Source: CALWZE01 sp036644375 (GTDB lineage: Bacteria; Bacillota; Clostridia; Oscillospirales; Ruminococcaceae). Taken from it: 62,804 nucleotides of DNA. Position numbers and translations under genes: made by a program. Positions 27,091 through 35,813 of the stretch are shown in pieces; the stretch's first letter is position 1; the number at the start of each line of letters is the position of its first letter. Under the pieces are notes generated by a model. The model was given only the letters and a program-made list of their open reading frames with translations. It had not been told where the DNA came from and made no database searches. The stretch spans positions 1 through 62,804 of the forward strand of contig JAVXQD010000009.1 of assembly GCA_036644375.1 (NCBI GenBank), given 5' to 3'.

Positions 27091-28146
27091 TTAGTTATAA
27101 CGCTCGTCATCCAACTCGCGTGCCTTTTGGAGTCTCAGCTTTTCAAGATCTGAAAGCGATATGTTTTTCTCGATAACCTCGCCGCTTTTTTCATCTATCA
27201 TCTTGACGGTCTTAACCGCCTTTTTCTTTTTGTTCTTCTTGTTTTCCTCCATCTGTGCAAGTGCTGCCGCCTTGTACTTGTCCGGGTCTATCATCTTGCG
27301 CAACAGCATGGATTGGAAAATCAAAACTATATTCTGAAAGCCCCAATAAAGAGAGAAGCCGGCGGGATACATAAACGAAAATACAGCAAACATGACCGAC
27401 ATCATAATCGTCATCATCTTCATGCTTCCGCCGCCCATTGAATCCTGTCCGCTCGCCTTAAGGGTAATTATCTGGGACAAAAGCATCGTGACAACAGAGA
27501 AGAGCGGAATAAGAAGCATCCATGAGAACTCAAGCTTGGGATTTTCCCAAAGATTGATTGATCCTATGCTCATGTTGAGATCTTGAATCTGCTGCATGGC
27601 ACTCGGATACTTGGCAAACAAATCGGTAAACGCGCCCGCATTTGTCTTTACCTGCTCTATAATGCCCGTCTCAATCATCCTTGAGGTCGCTGCCGTGAGC
27701 TCTACACCGGTTATGGTTGCCACCTTTGTGGAAAGCAGTGTAACAAGCTCCGCCGGGATTTTGAGCATATATGTCAGCGGACGATAGATTACCTCAATGA
27801 GTCCGAACAGAATCGGGAACTGAATCAGCATGGGCAGACAGCCCGCCATCGGATTATATCCCATCTCCTCCTGGAGCTTGACCATTTCCTGCTGCTGACG
27901 ATTTTTGTCTTTTGCGTAGGTCTTTTGGATATCAGCCATAATCGGCTGGAATGCAGACATTTTTGCAGTGCTTTTTTGCTGCTTAACTGCAAGCGGGAAC
28001 AAAATTACTTTCGTGATGACCGTGAAAAGAAACAACGCGAATACATAAGGCATCGGCATATTTATTATGTCGGTTACGAATAGATAACACCAACGCATTA
28101 TATATCCGAGCGGTATCGCTATAATGTTCCAAAGGGATTGCAACAT
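27091..28146 (-). CDS. yidC: Membrane protein insertase YidC/Oxa1
   Basis: A 351-aa inner-membrane insertase of the short Gram-positive kind. It has five predicted helices and the cytoplasmic loop rich in Lys/Gln after VKQQKSTAKMSAFQPIM. The conserved positive groove residue lies in the first core helix region FTVITKVILFPLAVK; it is Lys here, where SpoIIIJ has Arg. A strongly charged C-terminal tail of ~60 residues follows (KKNKKKKAVK), which can bind ribosomes in other YidC proteins. GGAGG precedes the ATG. No lipobox is seen. Confidence 0.95.
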   Translation of the reverse strand: MLQSLWNIIAIPLGYIMRWCYLFVTDIINMPMPYVFALFLFTVITKVILFPLAVKQQKSTAKMSAFQPIMADIQKTYAKDKNRQQQEMVKLQEEMGYNPMAGCLPMLIQFPILFGLIEVIYRPLTYMLKIPAELVTLLSTKVATITGVELTAATSRMIETGIIEQVKTNAGAFTDLFAKYPSAMQQIQDLNMSIGSINLWENPKLEFSWMLLIPLFSVVTMLLSQIITLKASGQDSMGGGSMKMMTIMMSVMFAVFSFMYPAGFSLYWGFQNIVLIFQSMLLRKMIDPDKYKAAALAQMEENKKNKKKKAVKTVKMIDEKSGEVIEKNISLSDLEKLRLQKARELDDERYN

Positions 28147-28175
28147 CGTGACTGACCTCCGTAATGGGCAATTTT

Positions 28176-28412
28176 TTATTTTTTGAGGCGTGTTCTTTTT
28201 GGGGGCACGGGATCATATCCGCCCTTACAAAACGGGTTACACCTTAAAATTCTGAAAAATCCAAATAAAAGCCCCATAAAAGCGCCATGCGTTTCGATTG
28301 CTTCCATTGTGTATTCGGAGCAAGTCGGAACAAAACGGCAGTTAGCGCCAAGGTGGGGCGAGAAGTGTTTTTTATAAAATTGTATCATTGCTATAAGCAA
28401 TTTTGATATCAC
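28176..28412 (-). CDS. yidD: YidD, membrane protein insertion efficiency factor
   Basis: A 78-aa protein with the full signature: IQFYKKHFSPHLGANCRFVP, TCSEYTMEAIETHG and the C-terminal RCNPFCKGGYDPVP. The GTG at 28412 is the start because it overlaps the rnpA stop (GTGA, 4 nt) and gives the usual family length; a longer frame upstream only reads through rnpA. It assists insertion of inner-membrane proteins and sits between rnpA and yidC as in most bacteria. Confidence 0.93.
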   Translation of the reverse strand: MISKLLIAMIQFYKKHFSPHLGANCRFVPTCSEYTMEAIETHGAFMGLLFGFFRILRCNPFCKGGYDPVPPKRTRLKK

Positions 28413-28747
28413 GAAATAACACCTGCCTGTAACAGATGCTTTTCGATAACCTTTTTCAGCGTGGTCGACTTTTGAGCAACTGTCGCTCTGCGGCACACAA
28501 ATACAATATCAAAGCAGCCGTCTGCATTTTTTAACAGATCTCTTGCTGCGGCTTTGACTATTCTGCGTGCACGATTTCGATCAACCGCACAGCCTATTTT
28601 TTTGCTCGCGGTGATACCTACGCGCATTTCTCCGCGTTTTTTCGGAAGCACGTAGGTAATCACAAATGGCGACACAAAACTTTTCTTGCTTCGATAGACC
28701 CGCGCAAATACATAGTTCTTGTTAATCGACGCGGGAAACACACCCAT
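28409..28747 (-). CDS. rnpA: Ribonuclease P protein component
   Basis: A 112-aa basic protein with NKNYVFARVYRSKKSF at the start and the RNR signature NRARRIVKAAARDLL. It supports the RNase P RNA in 5' processing of tRNA. No Shine-Dalgarno is visible before the ATG at 28747; the start codon lies 4 nt after the T run of a terminator that follows rpmH (28752-28789). A GTG two codons later is an alternative start. It overlaps yidD by 4 nt. Confidence 0.93.
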   Translation of the reverse strand: MGVFPASINKNYVFARVYRSKKSFVSPFVITYVLPKKRGEMRVGITASKKIGCAVDRNRARRIVKAAARDLLKNADGCFDIVFVCRRATVAQKSTTLKKVIEKHLLQAGVIS

Positions 28748-28751
28748 TGTC

Positions 28752-28789
28752 TGAAAAAAAGAAGCCAGCCGCTTAAATAACGGTTGGCT
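28752..28789 (-). terminator. Terminator between rpmH and rnpA
   Basis: On the minus strand AGCCAACCG (28781-28789) pairs with CGGCTGGCT (28763-28771) with one G-U, then TTCTTTTTTTC follows. This is a textbook intrinsic terminator placed inside the rpmH-rnpA unit, so rnpA should be reached only by read-through. Confidence 0.8.
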
Positions 28790-28792
28790 CTT

Positions 28793-28927
28793 TTAAGCGC
28801 TTAAACGGGCTCTACCGCGTGCACGGCGACGGGCCAAAACCTTACGACCGTTTTTGGTGGACATGCGTTTCATAAAGCCGTGCTCACGTGAACGAGTACG
28901 TTTTCTTGGATTAAAGGTAGGTTGCAT
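28793..28927 (-). CDS. rpmH: Ribosomal protein bL34
   Basis: A 44-aa protein, too short for usual length cut-offs: MQPTFNPRKRTRSREHGFMK, then a KNGRKVLARRRARGR tail, the invariant L34 pattern. AAAGGAGTGT lies before the ATG at 28927. It opens the left origin arm, divergent from dnaA, and is followed by an intrinsic terminator, which fits the need for far more L34 than RnpA. Confidence 0.97.
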   Translation of the reverse strand: MQPTFNPRKRTRSREHGFMKRMSTKNGRKVLARRRARGRARLSA

Positions 28928-28965
28928 TGTCTGACACTCCTTTTGATTAAACCTTGCGAGAATTA

Positions 28966-28995
28966 AGTATATATCATCGCTTCCGCTATTGTCAA
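28966..28995 (-). promoter_or_regulatory. rpmH promoter
   Basis: On the minus strand TTGACA (28990-28995), 18 nt, TATACT (28966-28971), about 40 nt upstream of the rpmH start. Confidence 0.7.
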
Positions 28996-29067
28996 GAAAT
29001 ATTATTTACTTTATCGGAAATTGTAATATTTTACATGCAAATATGTTGCTTATCATCCTCGCTTCGG

Positions 29068-29096
29068 TTGATAATACAGTGAAAATATGCTATACT
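29068..29096 (+). promoter_or_regulatory. dnaA promoter overlapping a DnaA-box-like site
   Basis: TTGATA (29068-29073), exactly 17 nt, TATACT (29091-29096), 46 nt before the dnaA start. The minus-35 is part of GGTTGATAA, whose complement TTATCAACC is one base from TTATCAACA, so autoregulation by DnaA is plausible. Confidence 0.7.
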
Positions 29097-29142
29097 CAAT
29101 TCATATATTTTAATCTGTATTATACTATTAAGGAGCCGCCAG

Positions 29143-30450
29143 ATGGAATCTTTTGAACAATGCTTAACTGCGGTTAAGGATTATTGCCGCATCAACGAAT
29201 CGGAAACGATTTATAACCTTTGGCTAAAGGGTATTTCCTCCGTGTCCTATTCCGATGGTGTCGCGACTCTTTCGGTCAGTTCAGATTTTATTAAAAAAAC
29301 GGTCGAGGACAGATATCTCGGCCTTTTAAAAACTGCCTTTAAAGAAATCATGGGCTTCGAAATTGCAATTAACCTTATTTGCCGAAGCGCCACGCCTTCA
29401 ATTCAAAATATGGTCAACGCAAATACCCCTCTTGCGCCTGAAGCAGGATATACCTTTGCCTCATTTATTGTCGGTCAGGATAACCGTTTTGCACACGCAG
29501 CAGCTCAGGCTGTCGCCGCAAACCCCGCCTATGCGTATAACCCTCTTTTTATTTACGGAAACTCCGGACTCGGAAAAACCCATCTTCTTTATGCCATAAA
29601 AAATGACCTTGCAATTAATCGACCTGAGCTCAAGGTTCTGTATATAGGCGGAGAACAGTTTACAAATGAGCTTATCGCCGCAATTTCTGCGGGAAATACC
29701 GAGCCGTTCCATGACAAATATCGCTCTGTTGACGTTCTTCTTGTTGACGATGTGCAGTTTATCGGAGGAAAAGAGGCCACTCAGGAAGAATTTTTCCATA
29801 CCTTTAATGCTCTACACAATTCACATAAACAGATTGTTCTGACCAGTGACCGCCCCCCGAAAGAGATAAAATCTCTTGAAGAGAGACTTCGCACCCGTTT
29901 CGAATGGGGGTTGCTTGCCGATGTACAGCCTCCCGATGTTGAGACAAGAACCTCTATTATCTATCGCAAAGCTGAGTTGCTTGGTTTTGATATTCCTCCG
30001 GAGGTTGCGGAATATATTGCCGTTCATGTTAAAAATGATATACGTCAGCTTGAAGGAGCCGTAAAGAAGCTCAACGCATATTATCAAATGGAAAACATTA
30101 TCCCTTCAATAGGTCTTGCACAAAATGCAATTCGAGACATAATGAGCGAGCAGCAGCCTATTCCGATAACTGTCGAAAAAATTATAGGCGAAGTCGCGAG
30201 AACTTACAGTGTTTCCCCTGAGGACATCCTGAGTTCAAAACAAAGCGCCGGAGTTTCTATGCCGCGCCAGATAGCAATGTACATTGTGCGTGAGGTTACC
30301 GGAATGACAATGGAAAAAATCGGGATTGAATTCGGCGGAAGAAATCACGCTACTGTTGTTTATGCAATAAGCAAGGTTCAAAAATATCTTGAAAATGACA
30401 GTAGAACAAGAGAGCTTGTTGAGGATATTATTAAAAACAGCAGAACATAA
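29143..30450 (+). CDS. dnaA: Chromosomal replication initiator DnaA, with altered box-reading motif
   Basis: A 435-aa AAA+ initiator. Domain I at 1-85 (NESETIYNLWLKGISSVSY), short linker, Walker A in YGNSGLGKTHLLYA, Walker B VLLVDDVQFIGGKEA, sensor and box VII regions, then domain IV with the helix-turn-helix MPRQIAMYIVREVTGMTMEK. The signature normally read GGRDHTTV or GGRDHSTV is here GGRNHATVVYA: Asn401 and Ala403 replace Asp and Thr, residues that contact DnaA-box bases in the E. coli protein. GC-rich AAGGAG site upstream. It opens the dnaA-dnaN unit. Confidence 0.98.
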   Translation: MESFEQCLTAVKDYCRINESETIYNLWLKGISSVSYSDGVATLSVSSDFIKKTVEDRYLGLLKTAFKEIMGFEIAINLICRSATPSIQNMVNANTPLAPEAGYTFASFIVGQDNRFAHAAAQAVAANPAYAYNPLFIYGNSGLGKTHLLYAIKNDLAINRPELKVLYIGGEQFTNELIAAISAGNTEPFHDKYRSVDVLLVDDVQFIGGKEATQEEFFHTFNALHNSHKQIVLTSDRPPKEIKSLEERLRTRFEWGLLADVQPPDVETRTSIIYRKAELLGFDIPPEVAEYIAVHVKNDIRQLEGAVKKLNAYYQMENIIPSIGLAQNAIRDIMSEQQPIPITVEKIIGEVARTYSVSPEDILSSKQSAGVSMPRQIAMYIVREVTGMTMEKIGIEFGGRNHATVVYAISKVQKYLENDSRTRELVEDIIKNSRT

Positions 30451-30778
30451 AGCTGCGATTAATGCCTATTTAGCTGAAAATGAATCAACATTTGTTTCAA
30501 CATTCAACCGCTTCTTTTAAACAGGATTAACATTCTCTTTGCTTCCTTCATATATGTTAACAAGGCTTACACAGATGCCTCTTGATTTTCAACACACGTA
30601 TTTATCTGTTGACACCTGACGAAAATCGAGTTTTTAACCGCATTGACAGCCCCTACTACTACTACTGTTTAAAAGACTTATATATAGCCACTACTTTTTT
30701 CAAACCAATAAATAACAGTGTCATATTATTTATTTCTGTTGAAAGCTGCAATTTAAAACATTGAAAGGGAAATCAGCT
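30451..30778. other. oriC: dnaA-dnaN intergenic region
   Basis: 328 bp with a DnaA-trio unwinding element at 30645-30667: a GC patch (GACAGCCCC), then TAC repeated four times (30654-30665), then an AT-rich stretch to about 30760. No exact TTATCCACA occurs. Instead the core TCAACA is present five times: 30485-30490, 30497-30502 and 30589-30594 on the plus strand, and as TGTTGA at 30607-30612 and 30737-30742. Related TCAACC (30504) and TTAACA (30527, 30557) also occur. The arrangement of trio, GC cluster and AT-rich DNA matches the B. subtilis basal unwinding system. Confidence 0.75.
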
Positions 30779-31882
30779 GTGAAAATTATTTGTAACAGGG
30801 AAGAGCTTTTAGAGGTTCTTAACGGCGTATCTAAAGCCGTAAGCTCAAAATCCTCAATTCCCGCTCTCGAGGGTATTTTATTTAAAACAGCCGGAGAAAA
30901 AGTTATATTGACCGCATACGATCTTGAAATAGGTATAATATCATCTTTTGACGCTCAGGTTGATGAGGACGGAGAAATTGTAATGAACGCCCGTCTTTTA
31001 ATCGAAATGATTCGAAAAATCGATTCTGACAGAGTTTCAATTGAGACTGATGTCGATTTAAAAATAGTAATAAAGGGCGGTATAACAAAATTTAATTTTG
31101 TGGGAATTCCCGCATCGGATTATCCTGAAATGCCAATACCAGACACCGAAAGTACCCTTTCCGTTTCCGGTACCGACTTAAAGGAAATGATATCAAAAAC
31201 TATATATGCAGTTTCCTTAAGTGATCAAAAGCCTGTGCATACCGGAACAAAGTTTATAATTGATGACAATGGTCTCACACTTGTTTCCGTAGACGGATAT
31301 AGACTTGCTGTCTGTAATCGTAAAAAAATAGGCATATTTGAAAACAAGAGCTTTATTGTTCCGGGAAAGACATTGAGCGAGGTAAGTAAGTTAATAGGCG
31401 AAAAAAAGGATGATGTATCTATCGGAACAGAGCGCAGATATGCCGTTTTTAAACTCAATAACTATACTGTTGTCACAAGACTTCTTGAGGGTGACTTTCT
31501 TGATTATAAAAAATCCATTCCTGAGGGGTATAGAACACGTGTGAAAATAGATGTCCGCACAATGTGTGACTCTATTGAACGCGCGTCTCTTATTATCAAT
31601 GAACGCTTTAAAAGCCCGATAAAATTTTTCTTTGAGGATAATATTGTAACACTAAATTGCACAACCGCTCTCGGAAACGCCTATGATGAATTCAAGTGTG
31701 AGATGGATGGTGAGTCGGTAGAGATAGGATTTAACAACAAGTATATTCTTGATGCGCTTCGAAACAGCGATTGTGACGATGTATATCTTGAAATAAACGG
31801 TTCAGGCGCCCCTATGAAGGTATTGCCGGTTGAGGGAGATGAATTTGTCTTTTTAGTATTACCGGTGCGCATAAAGGTGTAA
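30779..31882 (+). CDS. dnaN: DNA polymerase III sliding clamp, beta subunit
   Basis: A 367-aa clamp protein of three repeated domains. The N-terminus reads VKIICNREELLEVLNGVSKA; typical segments are SSIPALEGILF, the DSDRVSIET-like strand, and the C-terminal LPVRIKV that lines the partner-binding pocket. The start is GTG at 30779 behind AAAGGGA at 8 nt; a TTG six codons earlier overlaps the ribosome binding site and is rejected. It follows the origin directly. Confidence 0.96.
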   Translation: MKIICNREELLEVLNGVSKAVSSKSSIPALEGILFKTAGEKVILTAYDLEIGIISSFDAQVDEDGEIVMNARLLIEMIRKIDSDRVSIETDVDLKIVIKGGITKFNFVGIPASDYPEMPIPDTESTLSVSGTDLKEMISKTIYAVSLSDQKPVHTGTKFIIDDNGLTLVSVDGYRLAVCNRKKIGIFENKSFIVPGKTLSEVSKLIGEKKDDVSIGTERRYAVFKLNNYTVVTRLLEGDFLDYKKSIPEGYRTRVKIDVRTMCDSIERASLIINERFKSPIKFFFEDNIVTLNCTTALGNAYDEFKCEMDGESVEIGFNNKYILDALRNSDCDDVYLEINGSGAPMKVLPVEGDEFVFLVLPVRIKV

Positions 31883-31925
31883 TTGCAGTTTAATGCTATA
31901 ATCTTTTTAGTTGTGGAGTGATAAA

Positions 31926-32144
31926 ATGACAAAGATAGAAATTCATTCTGAATATATAACCGTAGCGCAGTTTTTAAAATTTTCAGGTGCAGTTATGAGT
32001 GGCGGTGAAGCCAAGGAATATATACTTAACGGAAATGTAAAGCTGAACGGAGAAGTTTGTGAGATGCGCGGAAAAAAGCTGCATGGAGGCGAAATTATTT
32101 CGCTTTGCGGAGAAGAATATGAGGTTGTTAAAAGTTGTACCTGA
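31926..32144 (+). CDS. S4-domain RNA-binding protein (YaaA type)
   Basis: A 72-aa protein with an S4 fold (YITVAQFLKFSGAVMSGGEA, then VKLNGEVCEMRGKKLHGGE). In Firmicutes it stands between dnaN and recF. It probably binds RNA or ribosomes; the exact role is open. GTGGAG precedes the ATG at 31926. It overlaps recF by 10 nt. Confidence 0.93.
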   Translation: MTKIEIHSEYITVAQFLKFSGAVMSGGEAKEYILNGNVKLNGEVCEMRGKKLHGGEIISLCGEEYEVVKSCT

Positions 32145-33247
32145 CATGTCACAAGCTTTTAAATTACAGAAATATATCCGAAGCTGTCTTTAATCCTATC
32201 GCTGAGGTCAATGTAATATGCGGCAATAACGGGCACGGTAAAACAAATTTACTCGAGAGTATTTTTTTACTGACAGGAGCGCGGAGCTTTCGCATAGGCA
32301 AAGATATTGCTCTTATTAATAAGCAAAGTGATTTTTCAGTTATAGACTCCTCTTTTTTCAGTGAGGGACGCACTCAGTCTATAAAGCTGAAAATAGTGGA
32401 AAAAGGCCGTATTGCAAGTTTAAATAAAGGAACAGAAAAAAAAGCGGCAGGTATTGCCGGCAGCTTTTGCTGTGTGGTTTTTTCCCCCGAGCATCTTGAG
32501 CTTGTAAAGGGTTCACCGGAAATACGGCGTAAATTCATAGATACGGCTATGTGCCAGATTTCTCCCGGATATCTTGCTAATTTAAAAAAATACACACGTC
32601 TTGTAAATCAGCGAAACAGATTATTAAAGGATTGCGCATATGTTAGCGCGGCGTCAGAAATGCTCGACGTATATGATGTTCAATTCATTCAAGCGGCATG
32701 TGCGATTACCGAGCAGAGGATTACTTTTATAAATGAGCTTATTCCGATTGCCGAGCAAAACTACACAGCCATCTCAAATGGGCGTGAACAGCTTTTCTTT
32801 TCATATGAATCAACCCTTTTTCACGAGCAGGGAGTGGATTTTGAAAATGGTCTTGAACGTCTGAGAGCACAGCGAGCAATTGAGCAGAGATGCGGTTTTA
32901 CTACGGTAGGCCCTCACCGCGACGATATAGAAATTTATCTCAGCGGTGAAGAAGCGAGAATATTTGCCTCACAGGGACAACAAAGGTGTATTGTGCTGAG
33001 TCTTAAGCTCGGTGAAGCCGAGCTTATGGAGAGAAGGCTCGGAGAAAGACCGGTGCTGCTCCTTGATGATGTATTAAGCGAGCTTGATTCGGACAGGCAG
33101 GATTATCTTATTGAAAATATAAAGAACAGTCAGGCGATTATTACCTGCTGTGAGCCTGAACTTGTTATAAATCGAGCAGCTGCATGTGTATTTAAAATGG
33201 AAAACGGTGTGTTAAATTCAGAATTTCAGCGCTTGCCGAAAGTATAA
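32135..33247 (+). CDS. recF: DNA replication and repair protein RecF
   Basis: A 370-aa SMC-like ATPase. Walker A is CGNNGHGKTNLLESI, the ABC-type signature region FASQGQQRCIVLSLKLGEAE, Walker B PVLLLDDVLSELD. It loads RecA at gaps. The TTG at 32135 gives the normal RecF N-terminus (MYLTCHKLLNYRNI) and follows GAGG at 10 nt; no ATG is available nearby. Coupled to the S4 protein by overlap. Confidence 0.95.
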   Translation: MYLTCHKLLNYRNISEAVFNPIAEVNVICGNNGHGKTNLLESIFLLTGARSFRIGKDIALINKQSDFSVIDSSFFSEGRTQSIKLKIVEKGRIASLNKGTEKKAAGIAGSFCCVVFSPEHLELVKGSPEIRRKFIDTAMCQISPGYLANLKKYTRLVNQRNRLLKDCAYVSAASEMLDVYDVQFIQAACAITEQRITFINELIPIAEQNYTAISNGREQLFFSYESTLFHEQGVDFENGLERLRAQRAIEQRCGFTTVGPHRDDIEIYLSGEEARIFASQGQQRCIVLSLKLGEAELMERRLGERPVLLLDDVLSELDSDRQDYLIENIKNSQAIITCCEPELVINRAAACVFKMENGVLNSEFQRLPKV

Positions 33248-33342
33248 TTTTCAAATTTAAGATTAAATAGACTGAATAATACGAAAAGTACTGTTGCCAT
33301 ATAATATACTTGATACAAATAAAAGTTAAAAAAGAGGAAAAA

Positions 33343-33606
33343 ATGTATATACATCTCGGGAGCGGAACGGTAGTTAACAGTAAAAGCATTGTGGGAATTT
33401 TTGATATAGACTACTGCTCGGTCAGTAAAAGAACCCGTGAGTTTTTAACGGCGGCACAAAAAAGCAACAGGGTTGTAAATGTAACCGATGAACTTCCGAA
33501 ATCCTTTATTGTATGTAAGGATAACAATAAAACAATACTTTATATTTCAGGTGTTTCACCTGCAACCATTACAAAAAGAGCGAACAGCGTTGATATTTTA
33601 AAATAG
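33343..33606 (+). CDS. remB: RemB / DUF370 extracellular-matrix regulator family
   Basis: An 87-aa protein that begins MYIHLGSGTVVNSKSIVGIF and ends SPATITKRANSVDILK, the DUF370 pattern, at the recF-gyrB position where remB (yaaB) lies in Bacillus. RemB-type proteins regulate genes for biofilm matrix; RemA homologues bind DNA. AAAGAGG precedes the ATG at 33343. Confidence 0.9.
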   Translation: MYIHLGSGTVVNSKSIVGIFDIDYCSVSKRTREFLTAAQKSNRVVNVTDELPKSFIVCKDNNKTILYISGVSPATITKRANSVDILK

Positions 33607-33715
33607 AAAATACAGTAACCGATGTAATCCGAGCGCAGAAGCTTTTTGTTTTTGCAAATTTTAAGTGCGGAAGCGCACATATACGCAACTAACCCGACAG
33701 GAGAAGAATAAAAAC

Positions 33716-35683
33716 ATGGAAATCAACGAAAAAAATGCAGCCAACGAAAACGCCGAAAACTCAGGAATGCCTGAGCAATATGAGGGAAATTACGGCGCAG
33801 ATCAAATTCAGGTACTCGAAGGACTTGAAGCGGTTCGCAAGCGACCCGGGATGTATATAGGCTCAACGGGACCGAGAGGACTGCACCATCTTGTTTATGA
33901 AATAGTGGATAACTCAATAGACGAAGCACTTGCCGGTTATTGCTCGGTGATTACCGTCACTATAAAAAAAGACAATATTATAGAAGTAACCGATAACGGA
34001 CGCGGAATACCTGTGGGAATTCAGCCGAAGGTGGGGTTGCCTGCGGTTACTGTAGTTTTCACAGTTCTGCATGCAGGAGGAAAATTCGGCGGAGAGGGAT
34101 ATCACTTTTCCGGCGGTCTGCATGGCGTGGGAGCTTCGGTTGTAAATGCCTTGTCTGAATGGCTGACCGTTAATGTATCTGTTGATGGCAAGGAGTATTT
34201 TCAAAAGTTTGAACGCGGTGTGGAATGTGCGCCGCTGATTTGTATCGGAGACACCGAGAAGGTGGGTACAACAGTTGTATTCAAGCCTGACAGTGAGATT
34301 TTCGAGGATATGAATTACGACTTTGAAACGCTTGAGGGTCGGCTGCGTGAGCAGGCATTTTTAAATGCGGGAATCAAAATAATACTCAGGGACGATCGCG
34401 GAGATGAGCTTGTTGAAGAAGTTATGCACTATGAGGGCGGAATAAAAAGCTTTGTAGAGCATATCCATTCAAGGCGGCAGCTTGAGGTGCTTCATCCCGA
34501 TGTCATTTATTTTAAATCAATAAATGATACTAATGAAGCAGAGGTTGCCATGCAGTACAACGACAGCTATAACGAGCTGCTGTTGTCGTTTGCAAACAAC
34601 ATTCATACCGTTGACGGCGGAACACATGAACAGGGCTTTAAAAATGCCGTAACCAGAGTATTTAACGAATACGGGCATAAGCACAGCATATTAAAGGAAT
34701 CAGATAAAAATCTTACAGGAGATGATGTGCGAGAGGGCTTGACATGCATAATCAGTGTCAAGCTGCAGGATGCTCAATTTGAAGGACAGACCAAGGGTAA
34801 ACTCGGCAATACCGAAATGCGCGGAATTGTCGAAACAATGACGTATCAAAAGCTGCTTGATTTTTTTGAAGAAAATCCGGCAATAGCAAAAACAATTTTT
34901 GATAAGGCTCTCGGTGCCGCTCGTGCAAGAGAGGCCGCGCGAAAAGCCCGTGACTTGACACGTCGTAAATCGGCGCTTGAATCTGCCTCACTGCCGGGAA
35001 AGCTTGCCGACTGTCAGGAGAGAGGTACCGAGGGTACCGAGCTGTACATCGTCGAGGGAGATTCCGCAGGAGGTTCTGCAAAAGAGGGTCGAGATCGCCG
35101 TTTTCAGGCAATTCTTCCGCTTTGGGGCAAGATGATAAACGTTGAAAAAGCGCGTCTTGACAGAGTTTACGGAAATGAAAAGCTGATGCCTGTTGTAACA
35201 GCACTCGGAACAGGGCTTGGAGATGAGCTTGATATGAGCAAGCTGCGTTACGGACGTGTCGTGATAATGGCGGATGCCGATGTTGACGGCGCCCATATCA
35301 GAACCCTGCTATTAACATTCTTTTTCCGATTTATGCGCCCGCTGATTGATGAAGGACATGTATATTTGGCGCAGCCGCCGCTATACAAGCTGGTAAAGGG
35401 AAAACAGCTGAAATATGCCTATTCTGATGAAGAGCGCGATGAAATAAGCCTACAGTTCGGAGGAAATTGCACGATAAATCGATATAAAGGTCTTGGAGAA
35501 ATGAATCCAGAGCAGCTATGGGAAACAACCATGAACCCCGATAACCGAATTATGATAAGGGTTGAAATTGACGACGCGGCGAGAGCCGATGAGGCATTCA
35601 CAATTTTAATGGGGGATAAAGTCCCTCCTCGCCGTGAATTTATCGAGAAAAATGCTAAATACGTTCAAAATCTGGACGTTTAA
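33716..35683 (+). CDS. gyrB: DNA gyrase subunit B
   Basis: A 655-aa ATPase subunit of gyrase. GHKL ATP site with EIVDNSIDEALAGYC and DNGRGIPVG; the ATP lid HAGGKFGGEGYHFSGGLHGV; TOPRIM region EGDSAGGSAKEGRDRRFQAI and MADADVDGAHI; conserved C-terminal PEQLWETTMNP. The LPLWGK segment has Trp where many gyrases have Arg or Lys. The start at 33716 (MEINEKNA) follows CAGGAGAAG and gives a ~35-residue polar extension before the usual N-terminus. Confidence 0.98.
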   Translation: MEINEKNAANENAENSGMPEQYEGNYGADQIQVLEGLEAVRKRPGMYIGSTGPRGLHHLVYEIVDNSIDEALAGYCSVITVTIKKDNIIEVTDNGRGIPVGIQPKVGLPAVTVVFTVLHAGGKFGGEGYHFSGGLHGVGASVVNALSEWLTVNVSVDGKEYFQKFERGVECAPLICIGDTEKVGTTVVFKPDSEIFEDMNYDFETLEGRLREQAFLNAGIKIILRDDRGDELVEEVMHYEGGIKSFVEHIHSRRQLEVLHPDVIYFKSINDTNEAEVAMQYNDSYNELLLSFANNIHTVDGGTHEQGFKNAVTRVFNEYGHKHSILKESDKNLTGDDVREGLTCIISVKLQDAQFEGQTKGKLGNTEMRGIVETMTYQKLLDFFEENPAIAKTIFDKALGAARAREAARKARDLTRRKSALESASLPGKLADCQERGTEGTELYIVEGDSAGGSAKEGRDRRFQAILPLWGKMINVEKARLDRVYGNEKLMPVVTALGTGLGDELDMSKLRYGRVVIMADADVDGAHIRTLLLTFFFRFMRPLIDEGHVYLAQPPLYKLVKGKQLKYAYSDEERDEISLQFGGNCTINRYKGLGEMNPEQLWETTMNPDNRIMIRVEIDDAARADEAFTILMGDKVPPRREFIEKNAKYVQNLDV

Positions 35684-35813
35684 CCCACATGCGAACAGAC
35701 TTTTAATCAGTGTGTACATTTACAGGATAAAGAAAAAACAGTAACTCCGCCAAGATATTAACAAGCTAACTGCTTTATGTTGAAGAACCACCGTTTATTT
35801 TTGAGGTATTATT

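Noticed and set aside
30761..30778. Earlier TTG start for dnaN
   Set aside because: It overlaps the AAAGGGA ribosome binding site that is correctly spaced for the GTG at 30779.
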